A stretch of DNA of 64,000 nt from Euleptes europaea (lineage: Eukaryota > Chordata > Lepidosauria > Squamata > Sphaerodactylidae), in NCBI RefSeq assembly GCF_029931775.1, contig NC_079312.1, positions 57,292,333 through 57,356,332 of the forward strand, read 5' to 3'. Position 1 is the first letter of the stretch, and each line of letters opens with the position of its first letter. The notes below the pieces were generated by a model that worked only from the letters and a program-made list of their open reading frames with translations, did not search any database and was not told the DNA's origin. The translations under genes were made by a program, and so were the position numbers. Shown piece after piece: positions 54,371 to 64,000 of the stretch.

Positions 54371-54716
54371 AACATAAGAAAGGCCGTGCTGGATCAGACT
54401 AAGGCCCATCAAGTCCAGCAGTCTGTTCCCCCAGTGGCCAACCAGGTGCCTCTCGGAAGCCCACAAACAAGACGACTGCAGCAGCATTGTCCTGCCTGTG
54501 TTCCAAAGCACTAATATAATAGGCATACTCCTCTGATCCTGGAGAGAATAGGTATGCATCATCACTAGTATCTATTTTTACTAGTAGCCATGAATGTGTG
54601 TGTGTGTGTAAAGTGCCTTCAAGTCGCAGCCGACTTATGGCAACCCCTTTTTGGGGTTTTCATGGCAAGAGCCATGAATAGCCCTCTCCTTAATAGCCAT
54701 GAATACCCCTCTCCTA
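54371..54716 (-). repeat. CR1 3' end nested in CR1, itself interrupted
   Basis: AACATAAGAAAGGCCGTGCT, GGATCAGACTAAGGCCCATC, GTGGCCAACCAGGTGCCTCT: reverse strand of the CR1 end seen at 17705. The flanks AAATGTCAG and AAATGGACAG look like its target duplication. The inner 5S SINE tail is at 54596..54669. Confidence 0.78.
54596..54669 (-). repeat. 5S SINE tail, severely 5'-truncated, 10-bp TSD
   Basis: A 74-bp reverse-strand copy of only the shared tail (AGTGCCTTCAAGTCGCAGCC, ACTTATGGCAACCCC). Flanked by AGCCATGAAT at 54586-54595 and 54670-54679. Confidence 0.85.
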
Positions 54717-55806
54717 AATGGACAGTTCTCACAATGGAGGGAAGTGAGCAGTAGGGTCCCACAAGGACAGGTATTGGGGCTGGTGCTGTTCAATTTGTTC
54801 ATAAAGTATTTAGAATTGGAGGTAAGCAGTGTTGTGGCTAAGTTTGCAGATAATACAGAATTATTCAGGATGGTGAAAACCAACGGGGATTGTGAAGAAT
54901 TGCAGAAGGATTTCTCTAAATTGTGTGAGTCGGAAACAACATGGCAAATTATGTTTCAAGGTGGTAAGCTTAAGGTGATGCACATTAGAATAAAAAAAAA
55001 ATCCTAAATGATGGGGTCTCTAGTGGCTGAGACCGAGAGTGAAAGAGATCTTGGGGTTGTAGTGGAAAGCTCAATGAAAATGTCAAGTCAGTGACAAAGG
55101 CAACAGTGACAAATGCAAACTTCATGCTGGGAATTGTTAGGAAGGAGGTTGAAAGTAAAATAGCCAATATTGTAATGCCATTGTATAGAGCAATGTTGTG
55201 GCCTCATCTGGAATACTGTGCACAGTTCCAGTTGCTATACCTCAAAAACAGTGTTGCAGAGCTGGAAAAAATGCAGAAGAGAGCAACAAAGATACCGGTA
55301 ATTAAGGGGTTGGTGTACCTTTCCTGTGAGGAAAAGCTGGAAAGTCTGGGAGTTTTCAGTCTAGAAATAAAATGGTTAAGGGGGCACCTGATAGAGGATT
55401 ATCAACTTATGCATGGAATGGAGAAAGTAGATAGGGCACCCCATGATGCTGAAGGGCAATAGGCTCAGGACAGACAAAAGGAAATACTCCTTTACTCAAC
55501 AAGTAACTCACTGCCTGCAGATGTAGTGATGGCCAATAGCACGGATGATTTTAAAGGGAGTGGTAGAGATATCTATGGAGATCCATCAATGGCGACTATC
55601 CATGGTGAGTAAGAGGAGCCTCCATATACAAAGGCAGCACATCTCTGAATACCACTGCTGGGAGGTGACAGCAGGGGAGGGCCTTGGCCAGTATGCCCTA
55701 TTTGCTGGCCCTTCAGGGCAGCTGGTTAGCCACTGTGTGAAACAGTATGCTACACTAGATGGGCCAATGGTCTGATCCAGTAGGGTTCTAATTATGTCAT
55801 TATGTT

Positions 55807-56765
55807 GAAGGCTACTGGGTCTTGTGTAACATTTGAGAAGGCAGAATTGTGGAGAACACGACATACCTGCTTATTGTGTCTGTTGTCACAGAATCCCCCT
55901 TTCACAAAACACACGAACACAACATGTATGGGCAAATCTGCATGGATCAACTTCTGTTTCCCTTCAGATCTTGAAGATTGTGGTTCCTGAGGAGGATAGG
56001 CTGGAGCAATGAGGAATGACTCCTCCATTTCAAGCTCTTTGTTTTATGAGCCTAGTGGAATGGCTTTTATGCTGGTACTACATATCTCTCAATGTGGCAG
56101 GAAATTGCTGGAGGGCGGAGCATTTACTCTTAAAGGAAATTCCTTATTTATTATATGTATTGGGGCAGTTGATTATGCACACTGTTCTGGGTTAGACTTT
56201 GAAAGGCTTTGAGTGCTTCCACAGTAGCATTTTTTGTCCAGGAACTTGCTTCATTTCTGAGAAACCAGGCAACTTTCCTCTCAATTTACTCCATTCTCAT
56301 GTCGTTCCCCCCCCCCCGGGTGCCATTCAGTTTTTAAAAATTGAGTTTCCTTTGTAATTGAAACTGCTGAGAACTTGCGATCACAATATTGTTCCAACTA
56401 CTTCATAGGTGTGGTTTATGACGTCTGGCAATGGTAGCTCTACCTCTCTTCATTACCTTCACTCTCTTCTGCAGCCTCTCTCTCTCAGTTTTAAAAAACA
56501 AAAGCATGACTGATGCTGCCATTGCTACTCCTACTGGTCCAGGAAAGGAGCGGTCATGTCTACCAGCCACTACTGCTAGGGATACTTCATGCCCACCCCT
56601 TTCTCCATAAGTGAGTTAAGTTTGACAGGCAGATGGGGTGGGGGAATAAGCAAGTAAGGTGTCCATAGTATAGTTTTCTGAAGAAGCCATCTGTTCAGTG
56701 GCAACTACATGTGTTCAAGTAGTGCTGAATCAGGCTAGCATTGATATAATGCCAGCAGGAAAAAG
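55807..56765. other. Probable intron, nothing recognised
   Basis: C run near 56310; no exon or named repeat. Confidence 0.4.
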
Positions 56766-58075
56766 CCCTGATTTCGATAGGCCAGGCTAGCCCAATCTCG
56801 TCAGATCTTGGAAGCAAAGTGGGTCGGCCCTGGCTAGTATTTGGATGGGATGTGTTACCCCACGGGATCGCCCTAGGCTACCTGGTATGCCCCTGAGAGG
56901 TATATAGGGCTGGATTTAACAGATAAAAAGCGGGCCCTGCTGTGATGCCAGAGACAAAATGGAAGTTTTCTGGCATCCATCTTGTGACGACTCTAGGGCT
57001 GACAGGGCAGGTACAGACTTGTCTGCCGTCCCCCCACCCCCTGGCCCAGGGCATGTGAAACCTCAAGAACAATGAGAAGGAAACCGCCTCCTTAGCATAT
57101 GTTTTAGTGCTCTCCTGCTCTCCTTGCAGGCCACCTGGAAGCTGATCGCAAAACCTCTTAATTACTTCAGTAATTAGAACTCTATTCAGAGAACTTGGAA
57201 TCATTCCTCTACATATCCAGCTAAACCCATCAAGTTGCAAAATGGGTATAGCCAAACCCCTCTGAGTCATCTCCTTCTTCCCGGGGGAAACTCTCCCAAA
57301 ACATCTCCACTCCTCTGGAAATCTTTAACAAATACGGTACTTAATCAGAAGCACCTAGGTATTATTTCTCTTCGCCCCTCAAACTACTAAACTAATCAAA
57401 GAGCAATAAATCCTTTGTCCCTGGTTGCCAGTGAAGTCACAACGCCTCAGGATACATTTCTGGGTATAAATATACCCCCAAATGGCCTCCATTTTGTGTG
57501 TGTCCTGGACTCTGCGTACACCCCCACTCGCTGTGGGTCCTAATCTCTCTCTTCACACCATGCTGCCATCGCTGGACGTCTCTGTTATTTTCTTATGTTT
57601 CTTGTATGTTTTGAGTGTGTGATTTGGCTTTGTGTGTGTGTTTAAATTCCACTGTTTTCCCTTTTATCCCTTAGAAGCTCTTTGACCCATTGATCTTGAG
57701 CAGCATAGTTTTAAATCTATTGTTTGGGGGATGTAAAGAGATAAATTTTGCCACTTCCATTATTTTTAATAAAACTCCATAAAAATTACAAAACGCTTCT
57801 GATTTAAAGGGTTATTCCGCTAGTGTGGCTACCGATGTAGCATTGGAATCAAAAGGACCTGAGCGCCAACCTCTTGGTCTCCATAGCTAATTTCCCCGAA
57901 TCAAAGGAGACCCCTCTTATTGGCGTAACAGGGAGACCTCCAAGGAATACCAGAGTCCATGACTTGGAGGCAGGCAACGGCAAACCACCTCCCAACATCT
58001 CTTGCCTTGTAAACCCTACAGGGTCGCCATAAGTCAGCTGCGACTTGACAGCAAAAAAAACCACAAACACACACA
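56766..58075 (+). repeat. 5S rRNA-derived SINE split by a solo LTR
   Basis: Left part 56766-56850 (CAGGCTAGCCCAATCTCGTC, TAGTATTTGGATGGGA) and right part 57931-58075 (GGGAGACCTCCAAGGAATAC, CGCCATAAGTCAGCTGCGAC, CA-rich tail). The two halves join exactly at GGGA, which is duplicated by the insertion between them. Confidence 0.9.
56851..57930 (+). mobile_element. Solo LTR of an endogenous retrovirus
   Basis: A 1,080-bp insertion starting TGTGTTACC and ending GGCGTAACA (TG..CA with short inverted ends), flanked by the 4-bp duplication GGGA. It has a TATA box (57465-57472) and a poly(A) signal AATAAA (57768-57773), giving a long U3, an R of about 0.3 kb and a short U5. No internal viral genes remain, so it is a solo LTR left by recombination. 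A 4-bp duplication is seen in gammaretrovirus-like families, but I did not recognise the family. It is younger than the 5S SINE it split. Confidence 0.85.
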
Positions 58076-58079
58076 GGCA

Positions 58080-58545
58080 AAACCCTTTGTTGTTGTCACT
58101 TGGAAGCTTCCTGCAGTAGGAGTGCTACGGAAATGGTGTTAAACTGCCGAAGACATTCAAGACTGAGGTGATCTTTATTCAAGACTGAGGTGGAGTTTAT
58201 CCCTAGATTCATAGCTGGATTCTCAACTCAACAGATACATACATTAAGGTGTGTTGAAGTATGTCTTGTAGAGTCATTAGTGTGCAGTAACCTCCCCCCC
58301 CCCCCCACCATCCAGAGCATAGTAGAATCACTTACCCAAAGCTGTCATGGTTAAAATTTGCCTTGTCACTACTGGCTGGTCTTGTGCTCCCAATTCTTTG
58401 TATTTATTCAGACAATTTATATGCCTCCTCTCCAGAGACCTGCTTGAGGCACCTTACAGCTAAAACAATAAAACAGAACAATAAAGAGAACCATTCTGTC
58501 AACGCACTTCGTAGAAGTGATGGGATGTTTGCCTAGGGCTGGTTG
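58080..58545. other. Probable intron with LINE tail scrap
   Basis: About 58395-58490 resembles a reverse L2/CR1-type 3' end (GTATTTATTCAGACAATTTA, TTGAGGCACCTTACAGC). C run near 58292. Confidence 0.35.
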
Positions 58546-58547
58546 GT

Positions 58548-58762
58548 TGAAAGTGCCATCAGGTCACAGCTGACTTATGGTGAATCTGTGTGGTTTTCAA
58601 GGCAAGAGAGACTTTCAGAGGTGGTTTGCCATTGCCTCTGTGTAGCAACCCTGGGCTTCCTTAGAGGTCTCCGATCCATATACTATCCAAAGCTGACCCT
58701 GCTTGGCTTCTGAGATCTGATGAGATTGGGCTAGCCTGGATCATCCAGGTCAGGGCACCTGG
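58548..58762 (-). repeat. 5S rRNA-derived SINE, full length
   Basis: The reverse strand has GCTTGGCTTCTGAGATCTGA, GATGAGATTGGGCTAGCCTG and CAGCTGACTTATGGTGAATC. Confidence 0.88.
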
Positions 58763-59070
58763 GGTACCAGTTACATAATGATCCGAGTCCACATTAAGTT
58801 GGGGTTTCAGTTTGTTTAACAGTTATTGAGCAATATTTGTGGAAGTGAGACGTGTTCTCTAATATTTACATGCAGAAATTCTACACATTTTTGCTTTCTT
58901 ATGATGTCTCAGTTCCAGGATAGATGGAAGGTTTCTGAACATTCAATAAAAAATAATTTAACCAAAGATTCATTTCAAATATATTGCATAGTATCACTCT
59001 TTGGGTAAGTTCTTGGGATATGGGTGTAACAGAACAGAACATTACAGAAATACTCTAATACTCAAACTAT

Positions 59071-59287
59071 TACTTTTATTTAGATACTTATACTCTGCTT
59101 TTCTCCCCAGTGGGGACCTAAAACAGTATTGGTCTCCCCTCCTCCATTTTATCTTCAAAACAAGCCTCTGAGGCTAGATGAGAGTGACTGGGCCAAGATC
59201 ACCCAGGGACTGCCACATCATTGTTGGGAGAAATTTGAACCCAAGTCTTCCAGATTCTGGTCTGACCGTTATAACATGCTGGCTCTC
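59071..59287 (-). repeat. CORE-type SINE, full length
   Basis: TACTCTGCTTTTCTCCCCAG, GGGGACCTAAAACAGTATTG, CAAGATCACCCAGGGACTGC and a reverse head near 59270. Confidence 0.82.
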
Positions 59288-59928
59288 GATTTACTGATCG
59301 AATTACTGGTTACTGGTCCTTTGTGGTTATGAGTTATCCAGCATCAGTAATCCTTGGTGAAAGGGCTCCCACTCTTCATCTGAGGAAAAGCTTTTGATCC
59401 TCATTTCAACACTGGGAGGGAGCTCGTCCCTTGTTGCTCATTGTCTCATCAGCAGATGAGATTTCCTGGCCTTCTGTCTCCCTAATATTCAGTAGATGGT
59501 GCTATCATTTCATTCATTCTCGTTACAGTCGGAGGGAAGAATTCTCTCATGACCTGAGATGGTGCAAGGTTTGTGATCTGATCTTCCCAGCAGTTTTTAA
59601 AGGCACGTAGAAATCCTGCAGAATGCCAGTTAAGCTTGAGGCTGCGATGCAGTAGATATGGGTTTTTTTACTCTTCCACCCTGCTCAGTTTCACTGGTCG
59701 AAACCAACCTGATAGCCTCGCTGACTTGTCAGTTTGGCTTGTGTCATGATGATGTGTTGGAGTCACAGCAGCTGAACATTCAATGGGCTTTTTGGCCAGT
59801 GTCCAAACAACTCAAACACATCTTTTGTAGAAATGTTTCTTTGCACATGTGCTAACATAAAGAACAAATTATGTAAAGAAAGAATCACATTTAAAAAACT
59901 GTTTTTCATGCTTGCTGATTTTGTGTCT
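59288..59928. other. Probable intron, nothing recognised
   Basis: No exon or named repeat. Confidence 0.4.
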
Positions 59929-60079
59929 CTGGCCATTTATGCACGGGAGGTTTTGCCTTGGATTTGCTTCTCTCTCGATGCACATTTTCCCCATCCAAAT
60001 TCTCAAAACTATGCATGGGGGCTTATTTTTGAGTTTTGAGAATTCAGATGGGAAAAACCTCCCGTGCATAAATGGCCAG
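59929..60079. mobile_element. CCATTTATGCA palindromic MITE, 26-bp perfect TIRs
   Basis: 59929-59954 (CTGGCCATTTATGCACGG..) and 60054-60079 are exact reverse complements. Inside, CCATCCAAATTCTCAAAACT faces AGTTTTGAGAATTCAGATGG, so nearly the whole 151-bp unit folds on itself. Target duplication not clear. Confidence 0.88.
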
Positions 60080-60097
60080 TGTGTATCCTCCTGAGTT

Positions 60098-60294
60098 AAA
60101 GTTGCCAACCTCCTAATGGGGCCTGGAGATCTTCCAAAATTACAACTGATCTCCATATCAAAGCAATCAGTTCCCCTGAGGAAAATGGGAGCTTTGGAGG
60201 GGGGGCTCTATGGCATCAAATCCCTGTTGAGCTCCCTCCCCAAACACCCCTTCCCTAATCTGCAGGAATTCCCCAGCTCAGAGTTTGGAACCCT
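60098..60294 (+). mobile_element. TAGGGTTGCCA MITE, second subfamily
   Basis: AAAGTTGCCAACCTCCTAAT, GGGGCCTGGAGATCTTCCAA, CTATGGCATCAAATCCCTGT and GGAACCCTA. It abuts the preceding palindromic MITE. Confidence 0.8.
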
Positions 60295-60593
60295 ATCTCT
60301 GAGTTAGTACATTAATGTCTATGGAACTGTTCCAGTTCAGAGAGGTTTGTGCATGTGTGCTATCACACAGTGCCATGGGAGTTGTAGTTTAACCCCCTCC
60401 CCCCAAGAAAGAATTACCTTGAGATTGACTTCTGCATAGGTACAAAAGCAGCTACAATATACTGAGAATAAATCTTATCTACAAAGGTTACTGTAGAGCA
60501 CAGAAGCTGCCTAACTTGTTGTTTGAGTCAGGCAGCAAACATTAAAAGTTAGATAAGTAGACCTGAAACTCAAGTTCCCGTGTATGGTGTGGT

Positions 60594-60805
60594 TAGGGTT
60601 GCCAGTCTCCAGGTGGTGGCTGGAGATCATCTGGAATTATAACTGGTCTCCAGGTTACAGAGGTCAGTTCCCCTGGAGAAACTGGCTGATTCTGAAGGTG
60701 GACTCTGGCATTATACTCCGCTGAGGTCCCTACCCAAGCCTTGTCCTCCCTAGGCTCTAACCCCGAAATCTCCAGGTATTTCCCAATCCAAAGTTGGCAA
60801 CCCTA
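60594..60805 (+). mobile_element. TAGGGTTGCCA MITE, second subfamily, perfect 8-bp TSD
   Basis: Flanked by GGTGTGGT on both sides (60586-60593 and 60806-60813). Starts TAGGGTTGCCAGTCTCCAGG and ends TTGGCAACCCTA. Length 212 bp. Confidence 0.92.
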
Positions 60806-60813
60806 GGTGTGGT

Positions 60814-61470
60814 TGTTGAATACAAGTATAGTTCTTGGTTAGCATGTTTGCCATGAAGTTCAAAGCATGCCTGGAATAATAGCCTAGGAAGGTCTGTTTT
60901 GATTGGTGAAATTGGAGAACTGCTGGTTTCACTGCTGTCCTCTTACATTGCTGAATTGGTTTTCTGCAAAGCTATTTGCTTGGGAAAACATGAGAAAGTC
61001 CTACTCACTTCCCTCCTAGTTTAGCTATAAGCAGGGTTTTTTCTGGGCGGGGTGGTGGTGGTGGTATCTCCTTAAGAACAAAAGATGGACAGAAAGAAAT
61101 TTATGTTGTATTAAATAAATGGATTCTGAACTTGATTTAGAAGGAGATGCAGGGAGATGAAACACAAAAATAAATTGAAAGTATTTTATCTTCGGTTCCT
61201 AAGAAGATTTCTAATGGAGGTTGCAGTATCGCGGGCAAAATACATTTAGTTATTTCACATTGAGGTTAATATGCATACAAGAACATTGTGAACCATGCAT
61301 AAATAAGACTTCTCTTTTGACCAGATGATAATCGGCTTGAATGATGGCCTTGAAAGTGCTCCTTGTTTTTATTGGCGGCCACTAGAAAAGGCAGGACAGA
61401 GGAAGCACTGGGAGTAGAAAAAGAATCATGGTGGCACTGGGACAGGGTATAAGATAACGGCACAGCCTGG
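60814..61470. other. Probable intron, nothing recognised
   Basis: No exon or named repeat. Confidence 0.4.
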
Positions 61471-61477
61471 TCTAAGG

Positions 61478-61672
61478 TAGGCTTGCCAACCTCTAGGTGG
61501 GGCCTGGAGATCTCAAAAAATTACAATTTATCTCCAGACTACAGAGAACAGTCCACCTGGAGAAAATGGCTAATTTGAGGTGGTATTATACCCCATACCT
61601 CCCGAATCCCACCCTCCCCAGGCTCCACCCCCAAATCTCAAGGAATTTCCCAGTTCAGAGTTGGCAACCCTC
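61478..61672 (+). mobile_element. TAGGGTTGCCA MITE, second subfamily
   Basis: TAGGCTTGCCAACCTCTAGG, TCTCCAGACTACAGAGAACA and TTGGCAACCCT; flanks GTCTAAGG and GCCTAGGA agree only at 5 of 8 positions. Confidence 0.85.
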
Positions 61673-61768
61673 GCCTAGGAGTGCTGAGCTGTAGGGGAGG
61701 CGTGTGTGTCAGTCCTATCCCCCCCCCCCGAATTCTATTAGGGGTACTTTGCTCTCAAAGTATACTTG

Positions 61769-62011
61769 ACAGTGGGTAGCCGTGTTAGTCTGTCTGCAGT
61801 AGTAGAAAAGAGCAAGAGTCCAGTAGCACCTTAAAGACTAACAAAAATATTTTCTGGCAGGGTAGGAGCTTTCGTGAGCCACAGCTCACTTCTTCAGATA
61901 CAGCTAGAATGTATCTGAAGAAGTGAGCTGTGGCTCATGAAAGCTCCTACCCTGCCAGAAAATATTTTTGTTAGTCTTTAAGGTGCTACTGGACTCTTGC
62001 TCTTTTCTACT
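61769..62011. mobile_element. Foldback element, 101-bp arms, 12-bp TSD
   Basis: 61801-61901 (AGTAGAAAAGAGCAAGAGTC..) and 61911-62011 are reverse complements with one mismatch in 101, separated by 9 bp. An unpaired lead (ACAGTGGGTAGCCGTGTTAG) starts the element. It is flanked by AAAGTATACTTG at 61757-61768 and 62012-62023. No coding capacity. Confidence 0.93.
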
Positions 62012-62023
62012 AAAGTATACTTG

Positions 62024-62399
62024 GTATTACAGGTTGAATATCCCTTATCCGGACTGCTTGGGACAGAAGTGGTCTGTATTTCGGATCTTTCTGCATTTTG
62101 GAATATTTTGCAATATCTGGTCCCCAGCCTGAGGTAGAGAGAGTGAAGCAGCTTCTAGCAGGGGTGCCAGCCGTGGTCTCCTCCCCCCCAGAATCCCCCT
62201 CACCACCCTTTCCCACCCTCCTTCCTGTCTCTCTTCCGTACCCTGTTCTGGGCGGCGTGGATCTGCCTGCATGCCGGCTCAAAAGGTCCGGTTTTCGGGT
62301 CAGTCTGTATATCGGATATCTGAATAAGGGATGCTCAACCTGTAGTAGGTTTCTGCATTACCGCCTAGTCAATCACACTCATATTGTTCTACTAAATTA
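62024..62399. other. Probable intron, nothing recognised
   Basis: No exon or named repeat. TTACAGGTTGAATATCCCTT at 62029 and its mirrored GATATCTGAATAAGGGATGC near 62313 suggest a further inverted-end element of about 315 bp (62029-62343). Confidence 0.5.
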
Positions 62400-62590
62400 C
62401 TTAGAACTTTTATTCCTCCTTCTACCAAGGAGCTCAGGGAGCTGTGCCTTCCTTTCCCTTTCCCTCTGTTATTCTCTCAACAACCGTGTGAGGCTGTGAA
62501 AGAATGATTTGGCCAAGGTCACCCAATGAGATCTGGGAAGGATTTGTAACCGGAACTTCCAGGCTTAGTCTGCCAGTCGAACAACTATAT
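62400..62590 (-). repeat. CORE-type SINE, diverged
   Basis: ATTCCTCCTTCTACCAAGGA, CTCTCAACAACCGTGTGAGG, CCAAGGTCACCCAATGAGAT on the reverse strand. Confidence 0.7.
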
Positions 62591-62594
62591 TATA

Positions 62595-62840
62595 TAGGGT
62601 TGCCAACCTCCAGGTGGAGGCTGGAGATGCCCTGGGATTACATCTGATTTCCAGACTAGATAGATTGCTTATTTATGTATTTAAAACATTTATTCCACTT
62701 CTGGAAAAAAATGGCTGCTTTGGAAGGTGGACTGTATGGCATTTATATCCTACCAAGTTCTCTCCCCTCCCTAAACCTTACCCTCCCAGGCTCCACCATC
62801 AAACCTCCAGGTATTTCCAAACCCAGAGTTGGCAACTCAA
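62595..62840 (+). mobile_element. TAGGGTTGCCA MITE with ~40-bp AT insert
   Basis: TAGGGTTGCCAACCTCCAGG to TTGGCAACTCAA, second subfamily. An AT-rich extra segment (TTGCTTATTTATGTATTTAA, about 62665-62705) interrupts it. Confidence 0.82.
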
Positions 62841-64000
62841 TATCAGACCATGCTGCTTCCTAATGAAATGTGTTTCTTGTATCAGAGTTGCCAAATGGCT
62901 GGCTGTATACCCGTCTCTCACTCGCTCTCTTGGATGCCTGGCTTAGGTTTCTTATTTTAGCTCTGTTTCAGTATCATGTAGTGGGCAATCCTAATTTTGC
63001 AAACACAGCAAGCGGCACAAGACAGCTAAGCATTAGTTCAACCCCTGCTGCTGCCTCGTGTACAGAAACCTGGCTTGCCATTGTACTGCTCTCTAAATAG
63101 CCCTTGGCCGCTTTAGGGTAGCTCCGTTTCCTTCACAACCCTTTTAGGCCCTGTGCCCACAGTACCTAGCACCTTCCTCCATGGGTCTCTAACCATCTAG
63201 GTCCTTTGTGTGTGTCCCCCGGCCTCCTTCTCAGCAAACCCTCTGCTGAGGTCTAGCCCCGGCCCCTCGCAAGGCCCCCGTCTTAAGCCTCCTGTCTCGT
63301 TCAGTCCTTTTGCCTGACAGGTGGTTCTCCCAGACAGGCTTCCTTTTGGCTCCACAGCCAAGCTAGTGTTTCCCAGGAGTTCTGTTCTCCGCTCTCTTCC
63401 TATTTCACTGCTTGGGGGACACCCTACATCTGCTGTCCCTTGGGAATGAGCCTCCCCCACCTCCCCACAGCTGTTAGCCTGAGGAACAAGCCTGCCTTTC
63501 TTTGGCGGTCACCCTGGGTAGAAAGTATGCTACAATCCTACTGTGTAGTCCTCTTGCTCTCATTGCTGGCATTTTGATTTCCTTTTTATTCCCCAGTAGC
63601 TTATTTTACAGCCTGGGGGGGGGAGAGGGGGGGCTGACCTCGGCTGCACCCACTTTTGCCAGCTGAATTCTATGAGCAGTTCCCACCATCTAAAGCTGCC
63701 TTGACTAGCAGCCTGTCACAGGCTCCTCTCTCATTCCTCTCTTCTCCTCTTCGCTGTGGCGTGCTATGACTTTTAAATAGACAGGAAGGCAGTGTAGCAC
63801 ATACATATTTCACTTTTTCGTGGTGACCCCTTGTGATAAGTCTAGCCCATCTTGGCCATGAACAGCCCAAAGTGACATTATTGGATTCCATTTTAAAGGT
63901 GCACAACTCCATTTTGGGAGGCAGCAAAGCTCTATTACATATATACGCAAGGGCCATTTTTCATCTTTAATCCTGTCAGTGGCATATGGTGATTAGTTTC
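62841..64000. other. Window end, nothing recognised
   Basis: No PODXL2-like exon, RNA or named repeat could be assigned. The sequence is C/T-rich between 63110 and 63480 and has a G run near 63620. Confidence 0.35.

Larger units (their letters stand above)
53925..55806 (+). mobile_element. CR1 LINE, 5'-truncated, with two nested insertions
   Basis: CR1 3' half. Visible words are GGAAAGCAGCAAATGTCTCA, AAGCTTTTGACAAAGTACCT, GTCCCACAAGGACAGGTATT (frame: SRVPQGQVLGLVLFNLFIKY, FADNTELFRM) and RAMLWPHLEYCAQFQL, ending GGTCTGATCCAGTAGGGTTC. The FADD box reads FADN and the frame is broken repeatedly. Interrupted by a reverse CR1 end (54371..54716), which in turn holds a truncated 5S SINE. Confidence 0.85.

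Noticed and set aside
62841-64000. LTR or gene exon at the window end
   Set aside because: C/T-rich sequence with a few promoter-like words, but no paired ends, no splice-framed peptide, and it is cut by the edge.

Overview
The window is vertebrate nuclear DNA, almost certainly from a squamate reptile (lizard). It carries a Sauria SINE, many 5S rRNA-derived SINEs, a BovB (RTE) LINE 3' end, CR1 and L2-like LINEs, tRNA-derived SINEs and dozens of short hAT-type DNA elements. That combination is typical of squamates. I cannot name the family or species from sequence alone.

Layout. 1-3.1 kb: upstream flank, with a CCAAT/GC-rich promoter-like patch at the very edge and old repeats. 3.12-24.6 kb: one complete gene, MCM2, on the plus strand. 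It has 16 coding exons (CDS 3345..23806), an E2F/E-box promoter and tandem poly(A) signals near 24.6 kb. I joined the exons by eye: all introns are GT-AG, the reading frame is kept throughout and the protein is 890 residues. 24.7-39.8 kb: repeat-rich intergenic DNA with no convincing gene. 39.83-41.42 kb: a CpG-rich island with a short first coding exon (40647..40692, signal-peptide-like start, strong donor). I infer this to be exon 1 of PODXL2, because PODXL2 follows MCM2 in the same orientation in other vertebrates. 41.4-64 kb: long repeat-rich DNA, probably the first intron of that gene; no second exon was recognised.

MCM2 is the only gene that can be read in full. It is a subunit of the MCM2-7 replicative helicase. 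The histone-binding tyrosines, zinc finger, Walker A, Walker B and arginine finger are all visible. Its N-terminus has one TSSPGRD motif where mammals have two.

The more striking non-genic signals are structural. A perfect 61-bp inverted repeat encloses a 38-bp tandem repeat in the CpG island (40981..41236). A 243-bp foldback element has nearly perfect 101-bp arms and a 12-bp target duplication (61769..62011). About fifteen copies of a ~205-bp TAGGGTTGCCA-ended element are present, several with clean 8-bp target duplications, which assigns it to the hAT type. A 1,054-bp composite hAT element lies in MCM2 intron 7. SINEs with different heads (5S rRNA or tRNA) share a BovB-like tail. Several nested insertions give relative ages, including a solo LTR inside a 5S SINE.
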